Positions 50,857 to 60,577 of a stretch of DNA of 64,000 bases are shown here, one piece after another (the stretch's first letter is position 1; each line of letters opens with the position of its first letter). Origin of the DNA: Lutibacter sp. (GTDB lineage: Bacteria; Bacteroidota; Bacteroidia; Flavobacteriales; Flavobacteriaceae); NCBI RefSeq assembly GCF_016342705.1, contig NZ_JAEINV010000012.1, forward strand, positions 50,767 through 114,766. The letters run 5' to 3'. Made by a program: the position numbers and the translations under genes. The notes beneath the pieces were generated by a model. It saw only the letters and a list, made by a program, of their open reading frames with translations, was not told the DNA's origin and ran no database searches.

Positions 50857-53142
50857 ATGAAATTCATAAAACACATACAAATTTTAGTAGTTGCTGTGCT
50901 TTTGGTGACAGTGTCATGCAAGGCGCAAACTAAAACCACTTCAAAAAAAGCACAAGTACAAGAGCATCCGAGTTTAATTTTAACAAAAGCGGGTGTTGAA
51001 AAAATTAAAGCTGAACTAGGTAAAGTTCCTTTGTTTGATGAAACCTTAGCCAAAGTAAAAGCTGAAGTTGATGCTGAAATTGCAAACGGAATTGAAGTGC
51101 CTGTTCCTAAAGATTATTCTGGTGGATACACACATGAACGTCACAAACGTAATTTTTTAATACTACAAAAAGCAGGTGTTTTATATCAAATTTTAGATGA
51201 TGAAAAATATGCATTGTATGTAAAAGATATGTTGTTTGCGTATGAAAATTTATATCCAACATTACCTGTGCATCCACAAACTAGATCGTATGCGCGAGGC
51301 AAATTGTTTTGGCAATGTTTAAATGATTCTAACTGGTTAGTATATGTAAGTCAGGCGTACGATTGTGTGTATGATTATTTAACGGAAAAAGAACGTAAGC
51401 AATTAGAGAAAAACTTGTTTAAACCATATGCCGATTTTATTTCAAAAGGAAATCCGCAATTTTTTAACAGAGTGCATAATCACAGTACTTGGGGAAATGT
51501 TGCTGTTGGTATGATTGCCTTGGTAATGGATGATGCTGCGTTGTTAAGTACAGCTTTAAATGGTTTAAAAAAAGATGGTATTGATCCGAATGCAAAAGAT
51601 AACGATGGTGGATATATTAAAAAAGCAGGACAAAAAGTTGGTTTTTTAGCCAATGTTAATGAGCCTTTTTCACCAGATGGATATTATACAGAAGGACCTT
51701 ATTACCAACGTTATGCTATGTATCCATTTTTAGTTTTTGCCGAAGCTTTGCAAAACGTAAAACCAGAAATGAAGATTTTTGAATACAAAAATGGCGTGTT
51801 GTTAAAATCTATAAATACCTTATTGAATTTAACAGATGCCGATGGTAAATTTTTCCCATTAAATGATGGTCAAAAAGGAATGTCGTATTTCTCAAGAGAA
51901 TTGGTAACTGCTGTAAATGTTGGTTATTATTTTGGAGGAAATCAACCAGAGTTGTTATCAATTGCAAAAGAACAAGGCGAAGTTTTATTAGATCAAACTG
52001 GGTTAGCTGTAGCTATTGGAATTCGTGATGGTTTAGCAAAAACGTTCAATAAAAAATCTGTCGAATATACCGATGGAGCTAATGGAACAGAAGGAGGTGT
52101 TGGAATTATTAGAGCTAATGGATCAAAAAATGAGTTGGCATTAGTTTATAAATATGCAGCGCAAGGTTTAAGTCATGGGCATTATGATAAACTTTCTTTT
52201 TCTTATTATGAAGGAGGAAATGAGGTTTTACAAGATTATGGTTTAGCACGTTTTGTTAATATTCAACAAAAAGGTGGCGGTAATTATTTAAAGGAAAATA
52301 CTACTTGGGCAAAACAAACCGTTGCACACAATACGATTGTTCAAAATGAAACATCGCATTTTGGAGGAAAATTTGACGTTGGAAGTTTAAATCATTCAAA
52401 TAAATATTTGTTTGATGTAGAAAACCCAAATTTACAAGTTGTAAGTGCTAAAGAAAACAATGCATATCCAGGAACGAAATTGCATAGAACTTTTGCATTA
52501 ATTAAAGACGAGAGTTTTGAAAATCCATTTTTGTTAGATATTGTAAAAGTGAATGGAACAAATGAAAATCAGTACGACTTACCTTATTATTTTATGGGAC
52601 AAGTTATGTCAACTAATTTTAAATATGATGTTCCAAAAGTATTAACAACACTTGGAGAAAAAAACGGTTATCAACATTTATGGAATGAAGGTGTAGGAAT
52701 ATCAGACGGTAAAAACTCAAAATTATCTTGGTTTAATAATGAACGTTTTTATACATTAACTGCTGCAGTTGCAAAAGATGATGAATTGATATTTGTGAGA
52801 ATTGGAGCGAATGATCCTGAATTTAATTTACGCCGTGAGGCTGGTTTTATTATCAGGAAAAAGAATGCAAAAGATGCTGTTTATGTTTCTGTAATTGAAT
52901 CTCATGGAAATTACAATCCAGTAAGTGAAATAGCAACTAATGCATTTAGTTCTATAAAAAATATTGAAGTTGTATATAATAACGATAATTATATAGGTAT
53001 TGTAATTAGAAGTGAAACTGGCGGAGAAAAATTATTTTTGATGTCACTTAACGATACATCAAAAGAGAAAGCGCATAAACTAGAGATCAACAATAAGGAA
53101 TACCAATGGGTAGGTCCTTATTCTTATAGAATAATTAACTAA
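50857..53142 (+). CDS. PL17 oligoalginate lyase
   Basis: An exo-acting lyase that frees unsaturated monouronate (which opens to DEH) from alginate oligomers. Lipoprotein signal: VAVLLVTVSCKAQ. The family start HPSLILTKAGVEKIKAELGK, the toroid RVHNHSTWGNVAVGM (Asn208-His209) and EGPYYQRYAMYPFLVFAEAL (Tyr282/Tyr283 near the active site) match PL17. The beta-domain has GLSHGHYDKLSFSYYEGGNE with a His ligand of the structural metal and NTIVQNETSHFGG. At 761 aa its length is normal for PL17. The gene lies 13 bp after PL6-2 and 21 bp before kdgF, so endo-lyase, exo-lyase and ring-opening enzyme are made together. Confidence 0.92.
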   Translation: MKFIKHIQILVVAVLLVTVSCKAQTKTTSKKAQVQEHPSLILTKAGVEKIKAELGKVPLFDETLAKVKAEVDAEIANGIEVPVPKDYSGGYTHERHKRNFLILQKAGVLYQILDDEKYALYVKDMLFAYENLYPTLPVHPQTRSYARGKLFWQCLNDSNWLVYVSQAYDCVYDYLTEKERKQLEKNLFKPYADFISKGNPQFFNRVHNHSTWGNVAVGMIALVMDDAALLSTALNGLKKDGIDPNAKDNDGGYIKKAGQKVGFLANVNEPFSPDGYYTEGPYYQRYAMYPFLVFAEALQNVKPEMKIFEYKNGVLLKSINTLLNLTDADGKFFPLNDGQKGMSYFSRELVTAVNVGYYFGGNQPELLSIAKEQGEVLLDQTGLAVAIGIRDGLAKTFNKKSVEYTDGANGTEGGVGIIRANGSKNELALVYKYAAQGLSHGHYDKLSFSYYEGGNEVLQDYGLARFVNIQQKGGGNYLKENTTWAKQTVAHNTIVQNETSHFGGKFDVGSLNHSNKYLFDVENPNLQVVSAKENNAYPGTKLHRTFALIKDESFENPFLLDIVKVNGTNENQYDLPYYFMGQVMSTNFKYDVPKVLTTLGEKNGYQHLWNEGVGISDGKNSKLSWFNNERFYTLTAAVAKDDELIFVRIGANDPEFNLRREAGFIIRKKNAKDAVYVSVIESHGNYNPVSEIATNAFSSIKNIEVVYNNDNYIGIVIRSETGGEKLFLMSLNDTSKEKAHKLEINNKEYQWVGPYSYRIIN

Positions 53143-53163
53143 TAACAAATAAATTATAAAATT

Positions 53164-53538
53164 ATGAAACGATTTAGTGAAAAATACATAATCACAAAAG
53201 AAATGGAATGGGAAGTGCTTGGTGGAGGAGTATCAAGAAAGTTTTTAGGTTATGATAATCAAATCATGATGGTGCAAGTAAAATTTGAAAAGGGAGCATT
53301 AGGTGCGCCACATCAACATTTTCACACGCAAGCTACCTATTGTGTTTCTGGAAAATTTGAATTTGAAATTGATGGAGTAAAGAAAGTTATAGAAGGAGGA
53401 GATGGAGTGTATATAGAACCTAATTTATTACATAGTGCAATTTGTTTAGAAGAAGGGACTCTAATTGACACATTTAGTCCCGTAAGAGAGGATTTCTTAA
53501 GTGGTGGTGCGGTATCTTATTTCGGAGATAAAGAATAA
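53164..53538 (+). CDS. kdgF: KdgF, unsaturated uronate ring-opening cupin
   Basis: A 124-aa cupin that speeds conversion of 4,5-unsaturated monouronate to the linear keto form (DEH). Sequence start EWEVLGGGVSRKFLGYDNQI is typical. The metal site HQHFHTQ (His50, His52, Gln56) with a downstream His in LLHSAICLEEG matches the two-His, Gln, His set of KdgF. No signal peptide, so it works in the cytoplasm after MFS import. Last gene of the PL6-2/PL17/kdgF operon. Confidence 0.92.
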   Translation: MKRFSEKYIITKEMEWEVLGGGVSRKFLGYDNQIMMVQVKFEKGALGAPHQHFHTQATYCVSGKFEFEIDGVKKVIEGGDGVYIEPNLLHSAICLEEGTLIDTFSPVREDFLSGGAVSYFGDKE

Positions 53539-53728
53539 TAAAAATTGCTGATAATCTAATAAGGGAAAATTTTAAAGAACCCAAAGAATAATTATTTTTT
53601 GAATAATACTGGTTTTTAAAATTAGTATTGTTTGGTCAGAGTATCAATAATTTAGCACAGTTTCGTTATTTTTCGTTGATTGTTTAAAAAATTTAATAGC
53701 AATATTTTTTTTTAACATTTAATTAGTA

Positions 53729-53770
53729 TATATTTGGTTTTCCAAAGTGGTTTACCAGTTTGGAAAACCA
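53729..53770 (+). promoter_or_regulatory. Alginate susC promoter with three tandem operators
   Basis: TATATTTG at 53729-53736 is the -7 element. TGGTTTTCCA (53735-53744), TGGTTTACCA (53748-53757) and TGGAAAACCA (53761-53770) start exactly 13 bp apart. Only the middle box is a full TGGTNNACCA; the outer ones each have one good half. The predicted transcript would have a leader of about 340 nt. Confidence 0.7.
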
Positions 53771-53832
53771 AATAAAATAGAATATTAATAATTAAAACTT
53801 AGTTAAATAATGAAATGTGAATATTTCTAAAT

Positions 53833-53950
53833 AAAAAAAAAAGGACAGGTGCACGCCTATCCTTTCTCGTAAAAATTACTTCTTTTAGGAGGGAAGTAAA
53901 ATTAAAATTACATGTTATTACTTTTATAAAAACACGATAAAACAAATTTA
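53833..53950 (-). ncRNA. Candidate cis-antisense RNA in the susC leader
   Basis: A 10-bp stem (53840-53849 with 53856-53865, one C-A mismatch, loop TGCACG) is followed on the minus strand by a U-tract from A33-A39, so it terminates only minus-strand transcripts. No minus-strand gene exists between here and 63728. A minus-strand -7 element TAAATTTG sits at 53943-53950. Together they would give an RNA of roughly 100 nt antisense to the susC leader, like PUL antisense RNAs described in Bacteroides. The -33 element is poor. Confidence 0.4.
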
Positions 53951-54086
53951 CAAAAAACAATTCATAAATTCAGAATTGGTGAGTTTTTATAAAATGGAAG
54001 ATTAAAAGGATTTAAAATCTATTCTTAAAAAAAATTAATATTAAATGATATTAATTAAAACTAAACTTAAACATAAAAATTTAATT

Positions 54087-57000
54087 ATGAATTTAAAAAT
54101 CAAGCTAACGCTTCTGGTAATATTGATGCTCAATATTACTTTAATGGCTCAAAGTAGCTTTACAATTAACGGTACAGTATTATCCCAGACGGATAATTCA
54201 CCAATTCCTGGAGCAAGTATTATCATTAAAGGGAGTACTAAAGGTGCTTCAACAGATTTTGATGGAAACTTTTCTTTAAATGTTGCTTCTGGTGATGTTT
54301 TAGAGGTGTCTTTTTTAGGGTTTACAACAAAATTGGTTCCTATTGCTAATCAAAAGCAATTAACAATTGTTTTAGCCGAATCAACAAATACTTTAGATGA
54401 AATTGTAGTTGTTGGATATGGTACTCAAAGAAAATCACATTTGAGTGGTTCAATTTCTAAAGTGGTGAATGAAAGTTTAGATCAGATTGCTACAGCAAGA
54501 GCGGATGATGCTTTAGTTGGGCAAGTTTCTGGTGTAAACATTCAAGCAACAAATCCTGAGGCAGGTGAAGCTCCAACAATTCGTATTAGAGGTGTTGGAT
54601 CTATTAATGCATCATCAAATCCATTATTAGTAATTGATGGTGTTCCAGTAGATATTGAGTTCTTCGGAAATTTAAACATGAATGATGTAGAATCTATTGA
54701 AGTTTTGAAAGATGCTGCCTCTTCTGCAATTTATGGTTCTCAAGGAGCTAATGGTGTAATTATGGTTACAACAAAACAAGGTAAAGAAGGTAAAGTGAAA
54801 TTTAGCTTAAGTACTTTTACTGGTTTTAAATCGGTTCCAACAAATGACAATTATAATATGTCCTTAAAAGAGTGGACGGCTATGGAGCTTGCGGCAAACG
54901 GAAAACTTTCTTATGCTACTACTTTTAAAAACTTATTAGGAATAGACCATAACTGGCAAGATGATATTTATGATGGAGGAACTATTACAAGTCACAACTT
55001 AAGTGTTCGCGGAGGTACTGATAAAACAAAATTTTCAGCATCTTTAGGATATTTACATGATGAAGGTGTAATTATTACTGATGATTATAAAAAATACAAC
55101 TTAAAATTAAAACTTGATACTAAAGTAAGTGATAAACTTTCATTTGGTGCAAACTTATCTCCTTCATTTACAGAAAGAAGACGTTTAGATGGAGATACTT
55201 ATGGTGTATTACGTCAAGGACCTTGGTTACCAATTTATTTAGATGAGCATACTATTCAATTTGTAGATAGAGCCTATTCTAATGGCAAATATGCAAATGT
55301 GCAAGTAGGAGATTATGCAATGCAAGATATGTTTAGAAATTACCCAATAACTATTGATGGTGTTACTAAACTAACAAGTATCAGATATTCTGGTGACTCA
55401 AATCCATATGCTCAGTTTAATGAAGTTAATTATAATGAAGATAGATTTAGTTTAACTGGAAATATTTACGCGCAATATAATATTACTGACGATTTAAGTT
55501 TTAAAACATCTCTTGGAGGTTCTTACCGTGCAAATAGAGATGAAAGATATATTGGTGTATTACAACATTCAACTGGTGCAGATAGAGCAAGTTCTAGATT
55601 TAGAAGTACTCACGAAATTTCATTAGTGAATGATAACTTATTCTTTTATAATAAAGAATTTGGAAAACATGAAATTAACGCTGTAGTTGGTATTTCTGCT
55701 CAAAAAGAAAATACTTTTAGAACTGAAACTACTGGTATTGGATATGAGTTTGATTATATTCAGACATTAAATGCTGCAACTATAATTTCAAATGCTACAT
55801 CTTATGAAGTGGACAGAAGAATGTTATCTTTCTTAGGTAGATTAAATTATTCTTTTGATGGTAAATATTTGGCATCATTAAGTGTACGTAGAGATGGTAG
55901 TTCAGTTTTTGGACCGGATAAAAAATATGGAAATTTCCCTGCAGCTTCTGTTGGTTGGAATGCATATAAAGAAGATTTCTTAAAAGATAGTGATGTTGTA
56001 TCTAACTTAAAATTAAGATTTAGTTATGGTGTAACTGGTACTGATGCTATTGATGAATATAAATACTTAGCGTTATTAGAAACTTCATCAGCAGTGGTAA
56101 ACGGAAGTATCGTAAATGCATTTAACCCATCAAACATTTCAAATCCAGAATTACAATGGGAACGTTCAATTGAGTGGAACCCTGGTGTTGATTTCGGATT
56201 CTTTAATAATAGAATTTCTGGATCTGTAGATTATTATAATAGAACGAGTGATAATTTATTATTATTCTTAGATATTCCTTCTGTAACAGGCTTTTCTAAT
56301 ACTGATGTAAATTTAGGTCAAGTTGAAAATGCAGGTTTTGAATTAGAAATTAGAACAAGAAACATTTCTAAAGATAAATTTAGTTGGAATACTTCAATTT
56401 TGGCTTCAAGAAATAAAAATACATTATTAGATTTTGGAACTGCCAATGGATTGATTTCTAGCTTAGATACAAAAAGAGCCTCTGAATGGATTAATCTTGT
56501 AGGTCACCCAATTTCATCTTTTTACGGATATGTTGTTGATAAACAAATTCCTACTGAATATTTAAAGGATCCATGGGCAGTTGTTGGTGGACAAGCACAA
56601 GATGTGTATGTGAAAGATTTAAATGGTGATGGTTTAATTGATGCTGATGATAAAACTATATTAGGTGATCCTTATCCAGACATCGTTTGGAGTGTATCTA
56701 ACGAATTTAATATTGGTAATTTTGATTTTAGTTTTATGTTCCAAGGAAGTCACGGAGCTGAAATTAGAAATATGGAAGTTCAGTATTACTATAATCATTT
56801 TAATAGTGGAATGGATTATGATCCAGCAATAACTCCAGATCAAGGATTTATTCAAGAAAAAATATTTACAAGTGATATTATTCAAAATGCATCTTTCGTT
56901 GCACTTAGAAACGTAAATATTGGATATAAACTTCCAGAAAGTGTATTAAAAAAGTTACAATTAAGTAGTGCAAGAATATATGCTACAGGGCAAAACCTGT

Positions 57001-57140
57001 TGTACTTTACTGCGGATAATTACACAGGTGCAAACCCTGAAGCAATGCACAGTTATAATACTGTTACTCAATATGGTTACCATTTAGGTGGAGCGCCAGT
57101 ATCACAAACAATCTCTGTAGGTTTAAACTTAGAGTTTTAA
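54087..57140 (+). CDS. SusC-family TonB-dependent transporter (alginate PUL)
   Basis: Imports alginate oligosaccharides through the outer membrane. I start at 54087 (1017 aa) because MNLKIKLTLLVILMLNITLM is a clean signal peptide; the ATG at 54045 adds a charged leader. The carboxypeptidase-like domain (INGTVLSQTDNSPIPGASII) is followed by TonB box/plug (LDEIVVVGYGTQRKSHLSGS, LLVIDGVPVDIEFF, DAASSAIYGSQGANGVIMVT) and a barrel ending in GLNLEF. SusD follows after 38 bp. This transporter is quite different from the glucan SusC at 27929; the surrounding PL6, PL7 and PL17 genes define the alginate assignment. Confidence 0.95.
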   Translation: MNLKIKLTLLVILMLNITLMAQSSFTINGTVLSQTDNSPIPGASIIIKGSTKGASTDFDGNFSLNVASGDVLEVSFLGFTTKLVPIANQKQLTIVLAESTNTLDEIVVVGYGTQRKSHLSGSISKVVNESLDQIATARADDALVGQVSGVNIQATNPEAGEAPTIRIRGVGSINASSNPLLVIDGVPVDIEFFGNLNMNDVESIEVLKDAASSAIYGSQGANGVIMVTTKQGKEGKVKFSLSTFTGFKSVPTNDNYNMSLKEWTAMELAANGKLSYATTFKNLLGIDHNWQDDIYDGGTITSHNLSVRGGTDKTKFSASLGYLHDEGVIITDDYKKYNLKLKLDTKVSDKLSFGANLSPSFTERRRLDGDTYGVLRQGPWLPIYLDEHTIQFVDRAYSNGKYANVQVGDYAMQDMFRNYPITIDGVTKLTSIRYSGDSNPYAQFNEVNYNEDRFSLTGNIYAQYNITDDLSFKTSLGGSYRANRDERYIGVLQHSTGADRASSRFRSTHEISLVNDNLFFYNKEFGKHEINAVVGISAQKENTFRTETTGIGYEFDYIQTLNAATIISNATSYEVDRRMLSFLGRLNYSFDGKYLASLSVRRDGSSVFGPDKKYGNFPAASVGWNAYKEDFLKDSDVVSNLKLRFSYGVTGTDAIDEYKYLALLETSSAVVNGSIVNAFNPSNISNPELQWERSIEWNPGVDFGFFNNRISGSVDYYNRTSDNLLLFLDIPSVTGFSNTDVNLGQVENAGFELEIRTRNISKDKFSWNTSILASRNKNTLLDFGTANGLISSLDTKRASEWINLVGHPISSFYGYVVDKQIPTEYLKDPWAVVGGQAQDVYVKDLNGDGLIDADDKTILGDPYPDIVWSVSNEFNIGNFDFSFMFQGSHGAEIRNMEVQYYYNHFNSGMDYDPAITPDQGFIQEKIFTSDIIQNASFVALRNVNIGYKLPESVLKKLQLSSARIYATGQNLLYFTADNYTGANPEAMHSYNTVTQYGYHLGGAPVSQTISVGLNLEF

Positions 57141-57178
57141 GAGTTAACATATAAATACAAAAAATTAAAAATAATATT

Positions 57179-58552
57179 ATGAAACAAATACAAATCATAA
57201 CATTACTTGTGCTAGGTATGTTAATCTCATCTTGTGGTGAAGATTACTTAGATCCAGCACCGGTTTCATCCATCGGTAGTAATGGATTTTATACAAGTGA
57301 ATCAGAAATTGAAGCTGCCGTATTAAATATTTACGATGGTTTACAGTTAGCAGTTCAAAGAGAATTTGCACTGGTTGAAATGAGATCAGATAATAGTAAA
57401 ACAAGAAGTAGCGAGGGAGATTGGGCGCAGTTTGAGACTTTAAATGTGAAATCTACAAACACTACAGTAGCTGATTATTGGGCATTGTATTACAATGTAA
57501 TATTTAGAGCTAATACTGTTTTAGAACACCTTGATGCTGCTGGAAATTCTATAGATCAATTTGAAGGAGAAGCTAAATTTGCAAGAGCGTTAAGCTATTT
57601 TAATTTAGTTCGTTTATATGGTGATGTACCATTAATTGATAAAGTGATTGGTCCAACTGATACGGATTATTTTGATAGAGATGCTACAGTTGATGTATAT
57701 GCATTAATTGTAAATGATTTAAAAACTGCCGTTGCTAATTTAGATAATACTTATAAAGGAAGAGCTTCTAAAGCTGCTGCGCAAGCATTGTTAGCCAAAG
57801 TTTATTTAACATTAAAAAACTATGGTGATGCTCAAGACTTATTAGAAGATGTAATTGCTGGTTCTTCAGCATTACCAAGCTTTAGTAGTGTATTTTATAC
57901 TGAGTTGAATAGTGAAATTATTTTTGCTATTGAATATACAAATGATGCTGCTGACGATAGTCAAGATTTCAGTATTGAATTTACACAAGATGGTAGAGTA
58001 AGAGGTTTAAATTATGCAACCCCTGAATTAATTACAGCGTTTAATACTTTTGGAGGTGCTATAAGAACTACTACATCAATAATTTATGATGATGTTAGTA
58101 CAAAACCTGTTACACCAGATCCTTTACAAGATTATAAGTGTGGAAAATTTGTATACAACTCAACTGCAAATAATTTAAACGGAAACGATTGGATTGTTTT
58201 AAGAATGGCTGATGTGTTATTAATGCATGTAGAAGCAATTTTAGCAGGTTCGGATGTTACAAGTAGTTCTTCAGCAATTGCCTCATTCAAAAAAGTGAGA
58301 GATAGAGCTGGTATTACATCACCAATAACTTCAATTACTAAACAAGAATTGTTAGATGAAAGACGTGTTGAATTAGCATTTGAAAATCAACGTTGGTTTG
58401 ATTTAATTAGATTTGGTGTTGCAGAAAGTGTTTTGGGAACGTTTGCAACCGATAACGGAATTGTTTTTTCAGCATCTGATTTATTATTACCAATTCCACA
58501 GAGAGAAATAGGGGTAAGTTTTGGAAAATTAACACAAAACCCAGGTTATTAA
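57179..58552 (+). CDS. SusD-family lipoprotein (alginate PUL)
   Basis: A 457-aa surface glycan-binding partner of the preceding SusC. Signal with Cys in MLISSCGEDYLDPAPVSS. RagB/SusD pattern: FARALSYFNLVRLYGDVPLI (about residues 130-150), AAAQALLAKVYLTLKNY, and the C-terminal RRVELAFENQRWFDLIRFG and LLLPIPQREI motifs. TPR-like helices form the frame. It belongs to the canonical SusD group, unlike the type 2 SusD of the glucan PUL. A PKD lipoprotein gene follows after 38 bp. Confidence 0.93.
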   Translation: MKQIQIITLLVLGMLISSCGEDYLDPAPVSSIGSNGFYTSESEIEAAVLNIYDGLQLAVQREFALVEMRSDNSKTRSSEGDWAQFETLNVKSTNTTVADYWALYYNVIFRANTVLEHLDAAGNSIDQFEGEAKFARALSYFNLVRLYGDVPLIDKVIGPTDTDYFDRDATVDVYALIVNDLKTAVANLDNTYKGRASKAAAQALLAKVYLTLKNYGDAQDLLEDVIAGSSALPSFSSVFYTELNSEIIFAIEYTNDAADDSQDFSIEFTQDGRVRGLNYATPELITAFNTFGGAIRTTTSIIYDDVSTKPVTPDPLQDYKCGKFVYNSTANNLNGNDWIVLRMADVLLMHVEAILAGSDVTSSSSAIASFKKVRDRAGITSPITSITKQELLDERRVELAFENQRWFDLIRFGVAESVLGTFATDNGIVFSASDLLLPIPQREIGVSFGKLTQNPGY

Positions 58553-58590
58553 TATTTCTATGCTAAATAGAGAATAAAAAATTTGATATT

Positions 58591-59439
58591 ATGATACAAA
58601 AAATTAAAATAAATAAAATCATAGGTTTTTTAGGATTATTAGCCTTAACGCTTTCCTTTAATTCTTGTGAACAATTTGAACTACCAGAAGCAGGATCTAT
58701 GGCAGATTTAACTCCGCCAACAGCTAGTTTTGCAGCTTCATTAAATGGTGATTATTTAACATATAAGTTTGATAATTTATCTGCGAGTGCTACTGATTAT
58801 GTTTGGGATTATGGAGATGGTCACACATCAACAGATAAAAATGGAGCAAATATTTATGCTGGTGAAGGAACTTATACAGTTACATTAACAGCATCTGATA
58901 AATTAGGTGTTTCAAGTACATACTCAGAAACTATAGAGGTTGTAAAACCACCAGTTCCAGTAGTATTGTTACCTGAAATTTTAGAGGCTGGATTTGAAGA
59001 TTATACGTTAGAAAATGGAACTGGAGATGGTCGTGATTCTTGGAGAACTAGTTTAGGTGAAATTATGCAAATTACTAGTAGCCCAGTTTACGAAGGTGTT
59101 CAAGCTGCAAAATTCCCATCAGATGGAACAAGAATTGCATATCAAGAATTGGAAGTTTCTGCAAATGCAGATTATGTTTTAACATATTATTATACTATGA
59201 AAACATCACCTGCTGGATTAATTACTGTATCTGTTTTAGGAGGAGCTTTAACTGATCTTGCAAATGCTGCATCTCAAACAATTGCATCTTATGTAGGTAC
59301 GGATCAAACTGATGATAGTACGTATGTTCAAGTAGATTTACCATTTAATTCTGGTAATAATACTAAAGTGGCAATTTATGTTAGAAATGAAAGTGTTGAA
59401 TGTAGATTAGATGCATTTAGCATTAGAGTAGCAGACTAA
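58591..59439 (+). CDS. PKD-domain surface lipoprotein (alginate-binding candidate)
   Basis: A 282-aa lipoprotein (LLALTLSFNSCEQFEL). Residues about 40-118 are a PKD domain (TYKFDNLSASATDYVWDYGDGHTS cut here in the middle of the family motif WDYGDG). The C-terminal part (about 130-280) looks like a jelly-roll carbohydrate-binding module (ILEAGFEDYTLENGTGD, ADYVLTYYYTMK, CRLDAFSIRVAD). Position behind susCD is that of SusE/SusF-type binding proteins, so alginate capture at the surface is likely. No catalytic motif is seen. Confidence 0.75.
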   Translation: MIQKIKINKIIGFLGLLALTLSFNSCEQFELPEAGSMADLTPPTASFAASLNGDYLTYKFDNLSASATDYVWDYGDGHTSTDKNGANIYAGEGTYTVTLTASDKLGVSSTYSETIEVVKPPVPVVLLPEILEAGFEDYTLENGTGDGRDSWRTSLGEIMQITSSPVYEGVQAAKFPSDGTRIAYQELEVSANADYVLTYYYTMKTSPAGLITVSVLGGALTDLANAASQTIASYVGTDQTDDSTYVQVDLPFNSGNNTKVAIYVRNESVECRLDAFSIRVAD

Positions 59440-59473
59440 TTATAAAATAATTGGCAGTTTAAATAAAGTTCAT

Positions 59474-60388
59474 ATGAAATATATTTTAAAAATTAGCGTC
59501 ATATTTTTTACAATATTCTCTTTAACACTTCAAGTAAGTTGTCAGGAAAAAGTTGTAGATGATTTAACATTTTTTGAAGACTATCAAAATGAAAATTCTG
59601 ATATTCAAAATAATGATAATGAAGATGTATTTAAACTGCCAAATATTGATTTAAATAATTGGAAAGTTACACTGCCAATTGGCAAACCAATAGAAGTTGC
59701 GCCTCCTGAAATATTAAATTATGCAACAAATGAAACGTTAAAACCATTTTTTTATAACGATTCAATAAAAGGAGCCTTAGTTTTTTATACATACCCAGAT
59801 GCCTCAACAACTAATTCTTCATATTCTAGAACTGAATTAAGAGAGCAGTTAGTTCCTGGAAGTAATAGTACAAATTGGACCTTTGAAAAAGGAGGTACTA
59901 TGAAAGGGACGTTGGAAGTAGCTGAAATGTCTAAAGACGCAAGTGGAAATTACTATAGAACAATAGTAATGCAGATACATGGTATTTTAACAAAAGCCCA
60001 AAAAGAGTTAATAGGTGCTTCTGATAACAATGCACCGCCAATGTTAAAAATATATTGGGTAAATGGTCAGGTGAGAGTTAAGACAAAAGTGTTAAAAGAT
60101 TTAAATGCAACAGAAACTGAAATGTTGCACGAAGAAGCTTGGGGAGATGATGCAGGTTACACTTTTCCTGAATATGTTGGTTTTGATAAATTTACGTTAG
60201 AAGTAAAAGTATCAAATGGAAAAATGGAAGTTATCTTAAATGAAAAAGCCTCAGTTGTTTATGAAAGTATTCATATTCAAAAATGGGGAATATTTGAGAA
60301 TTATTTTAAAGCTGGAAATTATTTTCAGTCAAAAGATATAGAGTCATATTCAAAAGTAAAGTATTATGAGTTAGTGGTAACTCATTAA
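59474..60388 (+). CDS. PL7 alginate lyase
   Basis: An endo-acting alginate lyase, 304 aa, with a lipoprotein-type signal (TLQVSCQEK). All three PL7 motifs are present: RTELR at 119-123, QIH at 167-169, and YFKAGNYFQ at 277-285, which supply the Arg, Gln, His and Tyr of the active site. In PL7, isoleucine in QIH is linked with preference for G-containing blocks, valine for poly-M, so G or MG is predicted. A 30-residue acidic linker (EDYQNENSDIQNNDNEDVF) joins the catalytic jelly roll to the lipid anchor. It ends the susCD-PKD-PL7 operon. Confidence 0.93.
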   Translation: MKYILKISVIFFTIFSLTLQVSCQEKVVDDLTFFEDYQNENSDIQNNDNEDVFKLPNIDLNNWKVTLPIGKPIEVAPPEILNYATNETLKPFFYNDSIKGALVFYTYPDASTTNSSYSRTELREQLVPGSNSTNWTFEKGGTMKGTLEVAEMSKDASGNYYRTIVMQIHGILTKAQKELIGASDNNAPPMLKIYWVNGQVRVKTKVLKDLNATETEMLHEEAWGDDAGYTFPEYVGFDKFTLEVKVSNGKMEVILNEKASVVYESIHIQKWGIFENYFKAGNYFQSKDIESYSKVKYYELVVTH

Positions 60389-60551
60389 TTATGTAATTGA
60401 TAGGTTTGAATTAGTTACTATTTTTTGGTTAAGAAAAGCTGGTCTTTTTTATTAAGGACCAGTAATTCTAAATCAAAAAAAGATTACTTTTAGTATTTAT
60501 TGTAATAAAGAGGTTTTTTATGAAGTTTTTTTTAATTTTATAAATTAAATC

Positions 60552-60561
60552 TGGTTAACCA
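60552..60561. promoter_or_regulatory. GntR operator before its own gene
   Basis: TGGTTAACCA, a perfect palindrome identical to the second PL6-2 box, lies 17 bp before the gntR-family ATG and overlaps a TAAATCTG -7-like element at 60546-60553. This points to autoregulation. Confidence 0.65.
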
Positions 60562-60577
60562 AATCAAATAGAATTAT

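Larger units (their letters stand above)
53539..54086. other. 548-bp region upstream of alginate susC
   Basis: Contains the promoter with three tandem operators (53729-53770), an intrinsic terminator oriented on the minus strand (53833-53865), a minus-strand promoter-like TAnnTTTG (53943-53950) and a long leader before susC. No ORF. Confidence 0.6.

Noticed and set aside
60439..60462. CTGGTC...GACCAG inverted repeat after PL7 as a further GntR operator
   Set aside because: The half-sites are 12 bp apart instead of 2 bp and the sequence is not TGGTNNACCA. It is more likely a hairpin at the end of the operon.
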